From Moraxella atlantae NBRC 14588 (GTDB taxonomy: Bacteria; Pseudomonadota; Gammaproteobacteria; Pseudomonadales; Moraxellaceae), in the NCBI RefSeq assembly GCF_001591265.1, contig NZ_BCUL01000010.1, positions 1-64,000 of the forward strand: a DNA stretch of 64,000 nucleotides. Reading direction: 5' to 3'. A program made the translations under genes and the position numbers. Each line of letters starts with the position of its first letter. The stretch's first letter is position 1. The notes below the pieces were generated by a model. The model ran no database searches. It was not told the DNA's origin and saw only the letters and a program-made list of their open reading frames with translations. Below, piece by piece: positions 9,749-18,828 of this stretch.

Positions 9749-12274
9749 TTAGCTTTTTAGCGTGATGCTATCATTGCCATCAAGCTTGTCTAGTGCCACC
9801 GCATTGGGTTTTAGCGGGATAGGTTGGCTGACCAATGCCGCTTTAAATACCTCATCCACGGTTTCAACGGGCTGAATATACAAGCCTTCTTTGACGTTGT
9901 CAGGAATATCTTGCAAATCGCGCTCGTTGGATTTTGGTATCAACACGTGCTTGATACCGCCGCGGTGCGCCGCCAGTAGCTTCTCTTTTAAACCCCCGAT
10001 CCGTAGCACCTTACCGCGCAAGGTCACCTCACCAGTCATCGCGATGTCAGGACGGATAGCAATGCCTGTCATTGCCGATGCCAGTGCCAACGTCAGGGCA
10101 ATACCTGCCGAAGGGCCATCTTTTGGCGTTGCACCCTCGGGCATATGCACGTGAATGTCGGTGTTTTTAAACGTGTCATAGCTGATGCCAAGTTTGGCAC
10201 CGCGCGCACGTACCACGCTCATGGCAGCACGAATCGATTCTTTCATGACATCGCCGAGTGAGCCTGTAAAGCTTAATTCACCTTTGCCTTGTAGCGCGAC
10301 CGCCTCAATGGTCAGAAGCTCGCCGCCAACCTGTGTCCATGCCAAGCCTGTCACGCGTCCCACTTCTGGGTCTTGCTCGGCTAAGCCAAAGTCAAACTGG
10401 TGTACGCCCAAGTAATCACCGATGTTATCGGCATCGACCACGACGTGTTCGGCAGTATCGGCGTTGTTTTTGGCATTGTCTTCAGCTTGTTGGACGTGGT
10501 TTTTGACCACTTTACGCGCGATTTTGTTAATCTCACGCTCAAGGTTACGCACGCCTGCTTCGCGAGTATAACGCTGCACAATCGTTTGCACCGCGTCGGT
10601 GGTGATTTCCACCTCACCCTCGGCAAGACCGTTTTGCTCCAAGGCTTTGGGTAGCAAATATTTTTCGGCGATGTTGATTTTTTCGTCTTCGGTGTAGCCT
10701 GGTAGGCGGATGACTTCCATACGGTCAAGCAGGGCAGGCGGAATGTCCATGCTGTTTGCCGTACAGATGAACATCACCTGCGACAAGTCCAAATCCATGT
10801 CCAAATAATGATCATTAAAGGCATGGTTTTGCGATGGGTCTAGCACTTCAAGCAGGGCTGAAGCAGGATCACCGCGAAAATCTTGCGCCATTTTGTCGAT
10901 TTCATCTAACAAAAACAGCGGATTTTTTACGCCAACTTTTGCCAATGATTGCACGATTTTACCAGGCATTGCACCGATATAGGTGCGTCGATGTCCGCGG
11001 ATTTCGGCTTCATCACGCACACCGCCTAATGCCATGCGAACAAATTCACGCCCTGTTGCGCGCGCAATCGATTCACCCAATGAGGTTTTACCTACGCCAG
11101 GTGGGCCGACCAAACACAAAATAGGGCCTTTCAACGCTTTGACGCGTGACTGCACTGCCAAAAACTCTAAGATACGGTCTTTGACATCGTTTAGCCCGTA
11201 ATGCTCGGCCTCAAGCACGTCTTGCGCGTGGTTGATGTCAATGTGCACATCGCTGGTCTTGTGCCAAGGCGTGTCCAAAATCCACTCAAGGTAGTTACGC
11301 ACCACCGATGATTCTGACGATGCAGGCGGCATCATTTTGAGTTTACGAAACTCGCTTTCGGCTTTTTTGCGCACGTCATCAGGCAAGTCGGCTTGCTCAA
11401 GACGGTTGGCAAGCTCGTCAAGGTCATCATCGTCTGATGGCTCGCCGCGTTCTTCGTGCAGATCCGACAGCTCGTTTTTGATCGCCTTCATTTTTTCATT
11501 GAGGAAGTATTCACGCTGGTTGTTTTCCATTTGGCGGCGAACTTGCTCTTGCAATTCTTGCTCAATGTTTTGCTCGGCACTTTGCTGTACCAAGTAATCA
11601 GTTAGCGTTTTGATATGCGCGGCTAGGTCGTCTTGTTCCAAAAACGCTTGTTTGTCGGCAAGGTTTAACGACACGCGTGTGGCAATAAAATACAACAGCT
11701 CTTCGATGTTGCTGATGCGCTCGGCAACACGAATCAATTCACGCGCATTGCGTAAGCGGCTTTCGGCGTATTGGCTAAACAATGCCAACAAGGCAGCTTT
11801 ATGGTCTTGCTGCTCATTGGCAGGCAAATCCACTGTCATTGGACTGGCAGCAAATTGCGCGACCAAGGCACGGCCTTCATCGTTGTTAAACTGCGCGTGT
11901 AGCGTGTCAGTTTGGAGCAATTCGGCGCGGTACAGACCTTCAATCAATACCTTGACGCACGTGTCGTCGTTTTCATGCGGCATGGTATTGACGATGCGGC
12001 ACACGGTACCGTATTGATACAGGTTGGACTCGTCGATGTCTTCGGTCAAAGAATCTTGCTGCGCGACAACCAAAATACGGTTGTCATACTCGCGCTGCGC
12101 CAATTCAACAGCATTCACCGACAGCGCGCGTCCAACAAATAGCGCGATTTGCATGTGCGGATATACCACCACATCACGCAATGCCAACAATGGCAAGGTA
12201 TTAACCGTATCGTCGGCATGTTCAGAAGTCACATCATAGACTTCATTGTTCATATCTTGCAGATTATCTTGCAT
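9749..12274 (-). CDS. lon: ATP-dependent protease Lon
   Basis: Hexameric AAA+ serine protease that degrades misfolded and regulatory proteins. The 841 residues run as follows: N-terminal LON domain (about 25-230), coiled coil, AAA+ module with Walker A GPPGVGKT (390-397) and Walker B LFLLDEID (453-460), and proteolytic domain with catalytic Ser722 (DGPSAGIAL) and Lys765 (GLKEKLLAAH). It is longer than E. coli Lon (784). The extra length is an acidic N-terminus and a linker around residues 590-620 rich in Asn/Asp/Ala. The ATG at 12274 has AAGGGGA upstream. It is monocistronic, with its own terminator. Confidence 0.97.
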   Translation of the reverse strand: MQDNLQDMNNEVYDVTSEHADDTVNTLPLLALRDVVVYPHMQIALFVGRALSVNAVELAQREYDNRILVVAQQDSLTEDIDESNLYQYGTVCRIVNTMPHENDDTCVKVLIEGLYRAELLQTDTLHAQFNNDEGRALVAQFAASPMTVDLPANEQQDHKAALLALFSQYAESRLRNARELIRVAERISNIEELLYFIATRVSLNLADKQAFLEQDDLAAHIKTLTDYLVQQSAEQNIEQELQEQVRRQMENNQREYFLNEKMKAIKNELSDLHEERGEPSDDDDLDELANRLEQADLPDDVRKKAESEFRKLKMMPPASSESSVVRNYLEWILDTPWHKTSDVHIDINHAQDVLEAEHYGLNDVKDRILEFLAVQSRVKALKGPILCLVGPPGVGKTSLGESIARATGREFVRMALGGVRDEAEIRGHRRTYIGAMPGKIVQSLAKVGVKNPLFLLDEIDKMAQDFRGDPASALLEVLDPSQNHAFNDHYLDMDLDLSQVMFICTANSMDIPPALLDRMEVIRLPGYTEDEKINIAEKYLLPKALEQNGLAEGEVEITTDAVQTIVQRYTREAGVRNLEREINKIARKVVKNHVQQAEDNAKNNADTAEHVVVDADNIGDYLGVHQFDFGLAEQDPEVGRVTGLAWTQVGGELLTIEAVALQGKGELSFTGSLGDVMKESIRAAMSVVRARGAKLGISYDTFKNTDIHVHMPEGATPKDGPSAGIALTLALASAMTGIAIRPDIAMTGEVTLRGKVLRIGGLKEKLLAAHRGGIKHVLIPKSNERDLQDIPDNVKEGLYIQPVETVDEVFKAALVSQPIPLKPNAVALDKLDGNDSITLKS

Positions 12275-12413
12275 AGTATCCCCTTCAAACTCAGCCGCTC
12301 ATGCGTCGGCTGGTGACATACGCTAGATATGGTGTTTGACAAATAAATTGCAAGCGTTTGGCTAAGCGATTGTTTAAACGATCATTTACCTGCCAATCTG
12401 GGCAAAAAACGCG

Positions 12414-13292
12414 CTAAAAATCGCTGTCCGTGTCACGATTGACCGCCAAGAATGCGTCGGCTTGCGCCAATAGCTGCGCTAAGTGGTTGGGGTTCATCAC
12501 GGTGACGATCTGCGCGGATGACAGCGTGTCATCCACGGGTGCAATATCATCATCAAAAACCGCCACGTCATTGGCAACCGTGGGCGTGGAACAAGTGGGC
12601 AATTTCAACAAAAAATCGTTGGGTGCTGCGGTAACTGGTTTGGGTGACCTAACCGCAAAATGCTGGCGAAAATCCATTATGCCGCTAGGCTGCACAGCCA
12701 AATCTAGCCGCGCATCCCACGGCTGATGCGGCAAATGCGCCACGCGTTGCCAATCATACGCCCAACCAATCACCAAGGGCTTATTGCGACGATGCGCCAA
12801 GGTGCGGTCATAAAATCCGCCGCCCATGCCAAGCCGATAGCCGTCATCATCAAACGCGACCAATGGCACAAACAACACATCCAAGTCACGCGCCGTCACC
12901 AATGCGCCATAGGCAGGCTGACGCATAGCAAGCGGATGGCGAGCAAGCCGCGCGTTTTTGAGTGTGGTAGCGTGCAACTGCCGAAAACGTAACGCGCTGT
13001 GCGCATGGATGACGACAGGCAAAAACACGCGCCAACCACGCCGCCGCGCCCAATCAATCAGCCCCTGTGTCGGCAATTCGCCAAATGCGTCAGCATACAC
13101 ACCAATATTGAGCGGACGGTTTGGCTGACGGGGCAGGGGAAGACGGCTGAGCCTACGCAGGGCTTGTCCTGCCGCATGGCGACGCTCAGCAGATGACAGC
13201 ATACGGCGTTCGCGTCGCAGACGGCGGCGAATGACTTGTGGGGTATCGCTTGCGGTGATACGGTCAGTTTGGGTGGCTTGGTGCTTGGGCAT
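12414..13292 (-). CDS. 5-formyltetrahydrofolate cyclo-ligase with C-terminal extension
   Basis: Converts 5-formyl-THF to 5,10-methenyl-THF with ATP (YgfA/FAU1 family). Family features are the N-terminal RRRLRRERRMLSS helix, the phosphate-binding text LGMGGGFYDRTLA and the following VIGWAYDWQ. The 292-residue product is about 90-100 residues longer than the family norm of 180-200. The excess lies after LDLAVQPSGIMDF and is Asp/Thr/Val-rich without a recognised domain. The start is uncertain: ATG at 13292 (chosen), ATG at 13301, or a TTG at 13421; none has a good ribosome-binding site. It is divergent from fumC. Confidence 0.82.
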   Translation of the reverse strand: MPKHQATQTDRITASDTPQVIRRRLRRERRMLSSAERRHAAGQALRRLSRLPLPRQPNRPLNIGVYADAFGELPTQGLIDWARRRGWRVFLPVVIHAHSALRFRQLHATTLKNARLARHPLAMRQPAYGALVTARDLDVLFVPLVAFDDDGYRLGMGGGFYDRTLAHRRNKPLVIGWAYDWQRVAHLPHQPWDARLDLAVQPSGIMDFRQHFAVRSPKPVTAAPNDFLLKLPTCSTPTVANDVAVFDDDIAPVDDTLSSAQIVTVMNPNHLAQLLAQADAFLAVNRDTDSDF

Positions 13293-13489
13293 GATAAACA
13301 TTTTATGTTGCGCTGGATTTTTTACAGTAAACCATTTGCCCCGACAAAACAAGCCCAACAAAACAGATGAAACACGCGCCAAAAAAGCGTATAGTAAGCG
13401 TATTTGTGTTTGCCAAATCAAGCAAACTGATTAAGCACACCGATTTTTGACGTCGTACAAATTTTTATAGTGAGCAAAAGGAAAACCAC

Positions 13490-14905
13490 ATGAGCGAACA
13501 AACCAACAACCAAACAGGCGATTTTCGACAAGAAAAAGACACCATGGGCGCGGTGCAAGTGCCTAGCCAAGCCTATTGGGGCGCGCAAACCGAGCGCAGC
13601 CGCAACAACTTTAAAATCGGTGGCGAAACCCTGCCACAACCCTTGATTGAAGCAATGGCATTGGTCAAAAAAGCCGCTGCGCTAACCAACGCCGACTTAG
13701 GACGCATCAGCAATGACAAGCGTGATTTGATCGTGCAAGCGGCAGATGAAGTCATCGGCGGTAAGTTACGCGACCAATTCCCGTTGGTGGTGTGGCAAAC
13801 AGGTTCGGGCACGCAATCAAACATGAACATGAATGAAGTGCTTGCCAACCGCGCCAACGAAATCGCAGGACACGACAAAGGCAGCTACCAAACTATCCAC
13901 CCCAATGATGATGTCAATCACGCGCAATCTACCAATGATAGCTTCCCAACCGCGATCCGTGTGGCAGCCGCGCGCCAAATTAATAGCTTGCTCATTCCAG
14001 CGGTGAAGGCACTGCGCGACACCTTGGCAAAAAAAGCCAATGACTTTGACGATATCGTCAAAATCGGGCGCACACACTTGCAAGATGCCACACCTTTGAC
14101 CTTGGGGCAAGAGTTTAGTGGCTATGCCAGTCAGCTTGACCATGCTTTGACTCGCTTAGACGCAGCACTACAGGGCTTGTATGAACTGCCTTTGGGTGGT
14201 ACGGCGGTTGGTACGGGGCTAAACGCGCACCCAGATTACGCCGTCAAAGCGGCGCAAACTTTGTCAGATTTGACAGGCTTGCCGTTTGTCACCGCGCCCA
14301 ACAAATTTGAAGCTTTGGGCGCGCGCGATGCTGAAGTGTTTGCCTCGGGTGCACTCAAAACCTTGGCAGCCAGCCTCAACAAAATTGCCAATGACGTGCG
14401 TTGGTTGGCATCAGGCCCACGCTGTGGCATCGGTGAGATTCGTATTCCTGAAAACGAACCTGGTTCATCCATCATGCCAGGTAAGGTCAACCCAACTCAG
14501 TCAGAAGCCATGACCATGGTCGTCGCGCAAGTCATGGGTAATGATGTAACCATCAACCTAGCAGGTGCGTCAGGCAACTTTGAGCTAAACGTATTCATGC
14601 CTGTGATTGGCTACAACTTGCTGCAATCCATCCGTCTATTGGGCGATACTTGCAACAGCTTTAATGAGCATTGCGCGGTGGGTATCGAGCCTGTCAAAGA
14701 AAAAATCGACGAGTATTTGCACAATTCATTGATGCTAGTAACCGCGCTAAACCGTCACGTCGGCTATGAAAATGCCGCTAAAATCGCCAAAACCGCCTAC
14801 AAGGACAACAAAACCTTGAAGCAAGTTGCGGTTGAATTGGGCTTGATGACAGCAGAACAGTTTGATGAGTGGGTCAAGCCTGAAGCAATGGTCAAATCAT
14901 CATAA
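13490..14905 (+). CDS. fumC: Fumarate hydratase, class II
   Basis: Iron-independent tetrameric fumarase of the TCA cycle that interconverts fumarate and malate. The 471 residues carry the fumarase/aspartase signature [11 protein letters not shown], the substrate-binding [10 protein letters not shown]-like text reading [13 protein letters not shown], and the catalytic-loop text [14 protein letters not shown] and GRTHLQDA. Length matches E. coli FumC (467). AAAGGA lies seven bases before the ATG. It is monocistronic and ends in a strong terminator. No anomalies. Confidence 0.97.
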   Translation: MSEQTNNQTGDFRQEKDTMGAVQVPSQAYWGAQTERSRNNFKIGGETLPQPLIEAMALVKKAAALTNADLGRISNDKRDLIVQAADEVIGGKLRDQFPLVVWQTGSGTQSNMNMNEVLANRANEIAGHDKGSYQTIHPNDDVNHAQSTNDSFPTAIRVAAARQINSLLIPAVKALRDTLAKKANDFDDIVKIGRTHLQDATPLTLGQEFSGYASQLDHALTRLDAALQGLYELPLGGTAVGTGLNAHPDYAVKAAQTLSDLTGLPFVTAPNKFEALGARDAEVFASGALKTLAASLNKIANDVRWLASGPRCGIGEIRIPENEPGSSIMPGKVNPTQSEAMTMVVAQVMGNDVTINLAGASGNFELNVFMPVIGYNLLQSIRLLGDTCNSFNEHCAVGIEPVKEKIDEYLHNSLMLVTALNRHVGYENAAKIAKTAYKDNKTLKQVAVELGLMTAEQFDEWVKPEAMVKSS

Positions 14906-14964
14906 GCCAACGCATAGCTTTGATGACTTAGCTTTGAAACCTAGCTTAATATTGCGTTGATCAG

Positions 14965-14998
14965 CAAGCCAGTGGTATGCACCATTGGCTTGTTTTTT
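14965..14998 (+). terminator. Terminator of fumC
   Basis: CAAGCCAGTGGT (14965-14976) pairs with ACCATTGGCTTG (14981-14992) in a 12-bp stem with one wobble and a 4-base loop, followed by TTTTTT. Confidence 0.92.
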
Positions 14999-15133
14999 AT
15001 GGGTTTTATTAGTAAACTAAAAATTCCAAGGCGGATAATAGCTATCTTTTATCAAACCGATTGAGCTGTTTGACCTAAGCCGCCTGCTTGCCGCGATAGA
15101 CACGGCAAGTTTTGCCATGAGAAGGATTTTTTC

Positions 15134-16249
15134 ATGACCATCACCAACCCAACGGCAAATGCCCTGCCAAAACCTGCCCGTGTGGTTGATTTAGCCGCCA
15201 AGCAAATCGTTGAACACCATCTAAACAAATTAGCCGTTCCGCAAGATTTGTCGCTAAACCGCCATGAATTTGAGCAAAAAAAAGCGCAAATTATCGAGCT
15301 GTTACGCGCCAATCATGCGACATTAATCGCCCATTATTACACCGATCCTGCCATTCAAGCCATCGCTGAGGCCAGCGGCGGCATCGTGTCCGATAGCCTT
15401 GAGATGGCACGATTTGGGCGTGACAGTGACAGCGCGGTGCTGTTGGTGGCAGGCGTGCGCTTCATGGGCGAGAGTGCCAAAATTTTAAGCCCAGACAAAA
15501 CTGTGCTGATGCCGACGCTAGACGCGACTTGTTCACTGGATTTGGGTTGTCCTGCCGAGGCGTTTAGCGCGTTTTGTGATGCGCACCCTGAGCGCACCGT
15601 GGTGGTCTATGCCAATACCTCTGCCGCCGTCAAAGCGCGTGCCGATTGGGTGGTAACCTCAAGCATTGCCGTTGAGCTGATCGACCACCTAGACAGCCAA
15701 GGCGAAAAAATTATCTGGGCACCCGATCAGCATTTAGGGCGTTATATTCAACGTCAAGTTGGCGCAGATATGCTGCTATGGGATGGTGCGTGCATTGTGC
15801 ATGAGGAATTTCGTGCGCGCAGCCTTGCCAGTATCAAAGCCTTATACCCCGATGCAGCCGTGTTGGTGCACCCCGAATCCCCACTTGAAATGATTGAAAT
15901 GGCAGATGCAGTAGGTAGCACCAGTCAGCTAATTGCCGCTGCCCAGCGTTTGCCGCATAACACACTGATTGTCGCCACCGACCGCGGAATTTTTTATAAA
16001 ATGCAGCAAGCTGCCCCGCATAAAACCTTTATTGAAGCCCCCACTCGTGGTGAAGGCGCGACATGCCGCTCATGCGCGCATTGCCCGTGGATGGCGATGA
16101 ATGACCTTGACCAAATTATCACCACCTTGCAGCAAATTGGCACACCGCAAGCAGCACAACATGAGATTATCGTTGCACCTGACTTGATTACCCAAGCCAA
16201 AAAACCGCTTGATCGTATGCTAGCGTTTGGCGCGTCGCTCAAGCGTTAG
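15134..16249 (+). CDS. nadA: Quinolinate synthase (NadA)
   Basis: [4Fe-4S] enzyme that condenses iminoaspartate with dihydroxyacetone phosphate to quinolinate in de novo NAD synthesis. The 371-residue product has the [14 protein letters not shown] region and the cluster cysteines in [16 protein letters not shown] and [10 protein letters not shown]. The HPESPLEM motif is also present. AAGGA precedes the ATG at 15134 with a spacer of about eight bases. It is monocistronic. nadB and nadC are not in the window. Confidence 0.96.
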   Translation: MTITNPTANALPKPARVVDLAAKQIVEHHLNKLAVPQDLSLNRHEFEQKKAQIIELLRANHATLIAHYYTDPAIQAIAEASGGIVSDSLEMARFGRDSDSAVLLVAGVRFMGESAKILSPDKTVLMPTLDATCSLDLGCPAEAFSAFCDAHPERTVVVYANTSAAVKARADWVVTSSIAVELIDHLDSQGEKIIWAPDQHLGRYIQRQVGADMLLWDGACIVHEEFRARSLASIKALYPDAAVLVHPESPLEMIEMADAVGSTSQLIAAAQRLPHNTLIVATDRGIFYKMQQAAPHKTFIEAPTRGEGATCRSCAHCPWMAMNDLDQIITTLQQIGTPQAAQHEIIVAPDLITQAKKPLDRMLAFGASLKR

Positions 16250-16382
16250 CGATTGGTTAAACACAAGCAAGCATTTGGATAAGGGCGTGGTGTTCGCGTG
16301 TCATAGCACCAGACTCAGCCATCTGTATGAGGCGCTGACAAAAACCAACCAGCACAAAAATAAAAATAAATGCAAAAACTGC

Positions 16383-16411
16383 TTGACACATTTGCGACCT
16401 TGCATTAATAT
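16383..16411 (+). promoter_or_regulatory. Promoter of the tRNA-Pro-Arg-His operon
   Basis: Perfect TTGACA (16383-16388), exactly 17 bases, then TAATAT (16406-16411), placed about 50 bases before the first tRNA. This is typical of a strong stable-RNA promoter. Confidence 0.82.
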
Positions 16412-16413
16412 AC

Positions 16414-16435
16414 CCACCACTTAACGCAGTGGTGG
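16414..16435 (+). other. Leader hairpin of the tRNA operon
   Basis: CCACCACT (16414-16421) and AGTGGTGG (16428-16435) form a perfect 8-bp stem with a 6-base loop. It lies at or a few bases after the expected transcription start. No T-run follows, so it is more likely a 5' processing or stability structure than a terminator. Confidence 0.55.
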
Positions 16436-16461
16436 AAATTTTAGCCACTGGCGATAAAAGT

Positions 16462-16538
16462 CGGGGCGTAGCTCAGCTTGGTAGAGCACCTGCTTTGGGA
16501 GCAGGGGGTCGTAGGTTCGAATCCTGTCGCCCCGACCA
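16462..16538 (+). tRNA. tRNA-Pro (anticodon TGG)
   Basis: 77-base cloverleaf. The acceptor CGGGGCG pairs with CGCCCCG and CCA is encoded. The D-arm is GTAGCTCAGCTTGGTAGAGCA-like, the anticodon loop is TTTGGGA with anticodon TGG, and the T-arm contains GGTTCGAATCC. It is the first gene of a three-tRNA operon. Confidence 0.97.
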
Positions 16539-16606
16539 TTTTTTTAAGTACTCATATTTGAGTCATTGAAGTATCAGAGCCGTGCAGGCTGTAAAGTCCT
16601 TAATAC

Positions 16607-16683
16607 GCGCCTGTAGCTCAGTTGGATAGAGCATCTGCCTTCTAAGCAGGTGGTCACAGGTTCGAATCCTGTCAGGCGCGCCA
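16607..16683 (+). tRNA. tRNA-Arg (anticodon TCT)
   Basis: 77-base cloverleaf. The acceptor GCGCCTG pairs with CAGGCGC, discriminator G, encoded CCA. The anticodon loop is CTTCTAA (anticodon TCT, reads AGA/AGG) and the T-loop is GGTTCGAATCC. It is the second gene of the operon. Confidence 0.97.
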
Positions 16684-16740
16684 TTTGCCTGCTGTATTGG
16701 TTGGTTTTGACAATACTTTTTAAGCCGTAGGCTGATCTAT

Positions 16741-16817
16741 GGCGGATGTAGCTCAGTTGGTAGAGCCCCGGGTTGTGATCTCGGTGGTCGTGGGTTCGAG
16801 CCCCATCATTCGCCCCA
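16741..16817 (+). tRNA. tRNA-His (anticodon GTG)
   Basis: The cloverleaf includes the extra 5' G (G-1) facing C73, diagnostic of tRNA-His. The acceptor GCGGATG pairs with CATTCGC with one G-T pair, and CCA is encoded. The anticodon loop is TTGTGAT (GTG). It is the third gene of the operon. Confidence 0.96.
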
Positions 16818-16911
16818 ATCTCTTATGACATTATTGATGACATCACTGAACTGCTAGCCATGAGGTATAGTGGTTTTTTTTGTTTTTGCTAAAGTCTAAA
16901 TTTTTGCCATA

Positions 16912-16939
16912 AAAAAAGGCAACCATCGGCTGCCTTTTT
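16912..16939 (-). terminator. Terminator of ppk2
   Basis: On the minus strand AAGGCAGCC pairs with GGTTGCCTT around GAT (with one G-T pair), followed by TTTTT. It lies some 30 bases after the ppk2 stop. A T-run on the plus strand at 16873-16880 may end the tRNA operon, but with only a weak stem. Confidence 0.85.
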
Positions 16940-16965
16940 GGCTAAAACCAACGAGCGCTTATGAC

Positions 16966-17976
16966 CTAGTACACTTGCGGCACATACATCTCGGCAGGGA
17001 TTTCTTCACGAACGTAGTCATCGTGGTGCACGCGTGGAGGCAATTCGACGATTTCGTGGGGAATTTCTTCATACGGGATTTGTGACAACAAATGGCTGAT
17101 GCAGTTGAGTCGTGCTCTTTTTTTGTCGTTGCCTTCAATCACCCACCACGGTGCTTCAGGTATATTGGTGCGCTCAAACATCACTTCTTTGGCTTTGGTG
17201 TACTGCTCCCAACGACGGCGTGATTCCAAATCCATCGGCGATAGCTTCCATTGTTTGAGTGGGTCATACACACGGCTTAAAAAACGCGCGTGTTGCTCTT
17301 CGTCGGTGATTGAGAACCAATATTTGATCAAGCGAATGCCCGAACGCACCAACATGCGCTCAAATTCAGGCGCAGATTGGAAAAATTCTTGATACTGCTC
17401 TTCGGTACAAAAGCCCATCACGCGCTCAACACCTGCGCGGTTGTACCAGCTGCGGTCAAATAACACGATCTCACCTGCGGCAGGTAAATGCGCGACATAA
17501 CGCTGAAAATACCATTGGGTTTTTTCGCGGTCACTGGGTGCAGGCAATGCTGCGACACGGCACACACGTGGGTTTAAGCGTTGGGTAATGCGCTTAATCG
17601 CACCGCCTTTACCTGCCGAATCACGCCCTTCAAAAATCACCACGACACGCTCGCCGTTGTGTACAACCCAATCTTGCAGCTTAATCAGCTCTTTTTGTAG
17701 GCGGATCAGCTCTTTGAAATACACATGACGATTCAGTTTTTCATCGGCTGTTAATTCGCTGCGCGTGTAGCGGTGATCTTGTACGTAATCGTCAAGTTCG
17801 TTTTCGATTTCTTCATCGTAGCTGTCGATCAGCTCATCTTGCAGCTGTTGGCGGATGTTTTCATCACCGATGTCCGCATCATTAAGGTAGTTATCAGCGG
17901 TCAAGTCATCGGTTGCCATGGCGACTTTTTTTTCAAGTTGTTCATCGTTTAGGGGGGTAAGTGGGCGGTAGGTCAT
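16966..17976 (-). CDS. ppk2: Polyphosphate kinase 2 family protein
   Basis: PPK2-family kinase that transfers phosphate between polyphosphate and nucleotides. The 336 residues begin with about 80 acidic residues, followed by the P-loop kinase core: Walker A GRDSAGKGG (117-125), the lid-region text DRSWYNRAGVERVMGF, and the C-terminal WWVIEGNDKKRARLN. These are diagnostic of single-domain PPK2. Direction (polyP synthesis or NDP/NMP phosphorylation) cannot be decided by eye. The ATG at 17976 has AAAGGATA upstream. It is monocistronic, transcribed toward the tRNA operon and ending in a terminator. Confidence 0.93.
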   Translation of the reverse strand: MTYRPLTPLNDEQLEKKVAMATDDLTADNYLNDADIGDENIRQQLQDELIDSYDEEIENELDDYVQDHRYTRSELTADEKLNRHVYFKELIRLQKELIKLQDWVVHNGERVVVIFEGRDSAGKGGAIKRITQRLNPRVCRVAALPAPSDREKTQWYFQRYVAHLPAAGEIVLFDRSWYNRAGVERVMGFCTEEQYQEFFQSAPEFERMLVRSGIRLIKYWFSITDEEQHARFLSRVYDPLKQWKLSPMDLESRRRWEQYTKAKEVMFERTNIPEAPWWVIEGNDKKRARLNCISHLLSQIPYEEIPHEIVELPPRVHHDDYVREEIPAEMYVPQVY

Positions 17977-18160
17977 GGTGTATCCTTTTAATCGTATATA
18001 TCATACGGTTTGTCGGGTGGATAGTGGTGAGAAAAAACGCATTTTTTTCGCCTATCTTAACGCAACAATATGACAACGCCATGACGACTTGACGCTTGTG
18101 CTAAACTAGGCGGTGACGTGTTGTTGGATGATCGGGCAGTGATAAACAGGTGAAAAATTG

Positions 18161-18715
18161 ATGGGCGTATGGGTTTGTGTGGTGATTGCGCTGTTTGTGC
18201 TGGGCAGTCTCATGGCGCTGATGCCATCGGCGCGCGCGCGCCAGCTTGATGCGCTGCGTATGACGGCGCGGCGAATAGGTTTGCAGCCTAAATTGGTCGC
18301 TTGCCCCGATTGGCTGGTGCAGCAGCTAAACAAACAGCCTAATCTACCAACGGATAAGATGGTGGCGCAATACGGCTGTTTGATTGAGGGCGCGCGTTTG
18401 CCTGCGTGTGATTTTCTTGCTGTCGATGGGCGATGGCAACTGGCGGCGCATTGGCAAGCATTTGCTCAAACTGAGCCGTCCATGACCAACAAATTTTTGT
18501 TAAATAACGCGCTCAATGGTGCGTCGATTGATTTGCCTACCAATATCGCACAACACGCGCTTGGCTTGAGTGTGCAGGCAAATTTTATTGCGTTATATTG
18601 GCGTGAAAACCTTGACGCGTCGCCTGCCACGCTTGAAACGCGAACAAATGACCTAATTCAATTAAAAACCGATTTGCAACATTATGCTGATTTGTTGCAC
18701 AATGGCGCAATTTAG
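18161..18715 (+). CDS. Small membrane-anchored protein of unknown function
   Basis: 184-residue protein not recognised. Residues 2-22 ([20 protein letters not shown]) form one N-terminal membrane helix without a signal-peptidase motif, followed by [17 protein letters not shown], so most of the protein is probably cytoplasmic. The rest has no motif I can name; it has two Cys and many Gln/Leu. The ATG at 18161 has AGGTGA at good spacing. It ends about 110 bases before topA on the same strand, so co-transcription is possible. Codon use looks like its neighbours. Confidence 0.7.
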   Translation: MGVWVCVVIALFVLGSLMALMPSARARQLDALRMTARRIGLQPKLVACPDWLVQQLNKQPNLPTDKMVAQYGCLIEGARLPACDFLAVDGRWQLAAHWQAFAQTEPSMTNKFLLNNALNGASIDLPTNIAQHALGLSVQANFIALYWRENLDASPATLETRTNDLIQLKTDLQHYADLLHNGAI

Positions 18716-18828
18716 CACGCAAATCCAACCGATTTTGTCGGTTAGCCTATCAGCTGATCCGACCCATGTTGTTAGCAACGTATATAATTTTATCAACCAA
18801 TTTTTTAATCGCGTTATTCAATCAACCT

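Noticed and set aside
11610-12017. 135-codon plus-strand open frame inside lon
   Set aside because: Shadow of the conserved Lon N-terminal domain.
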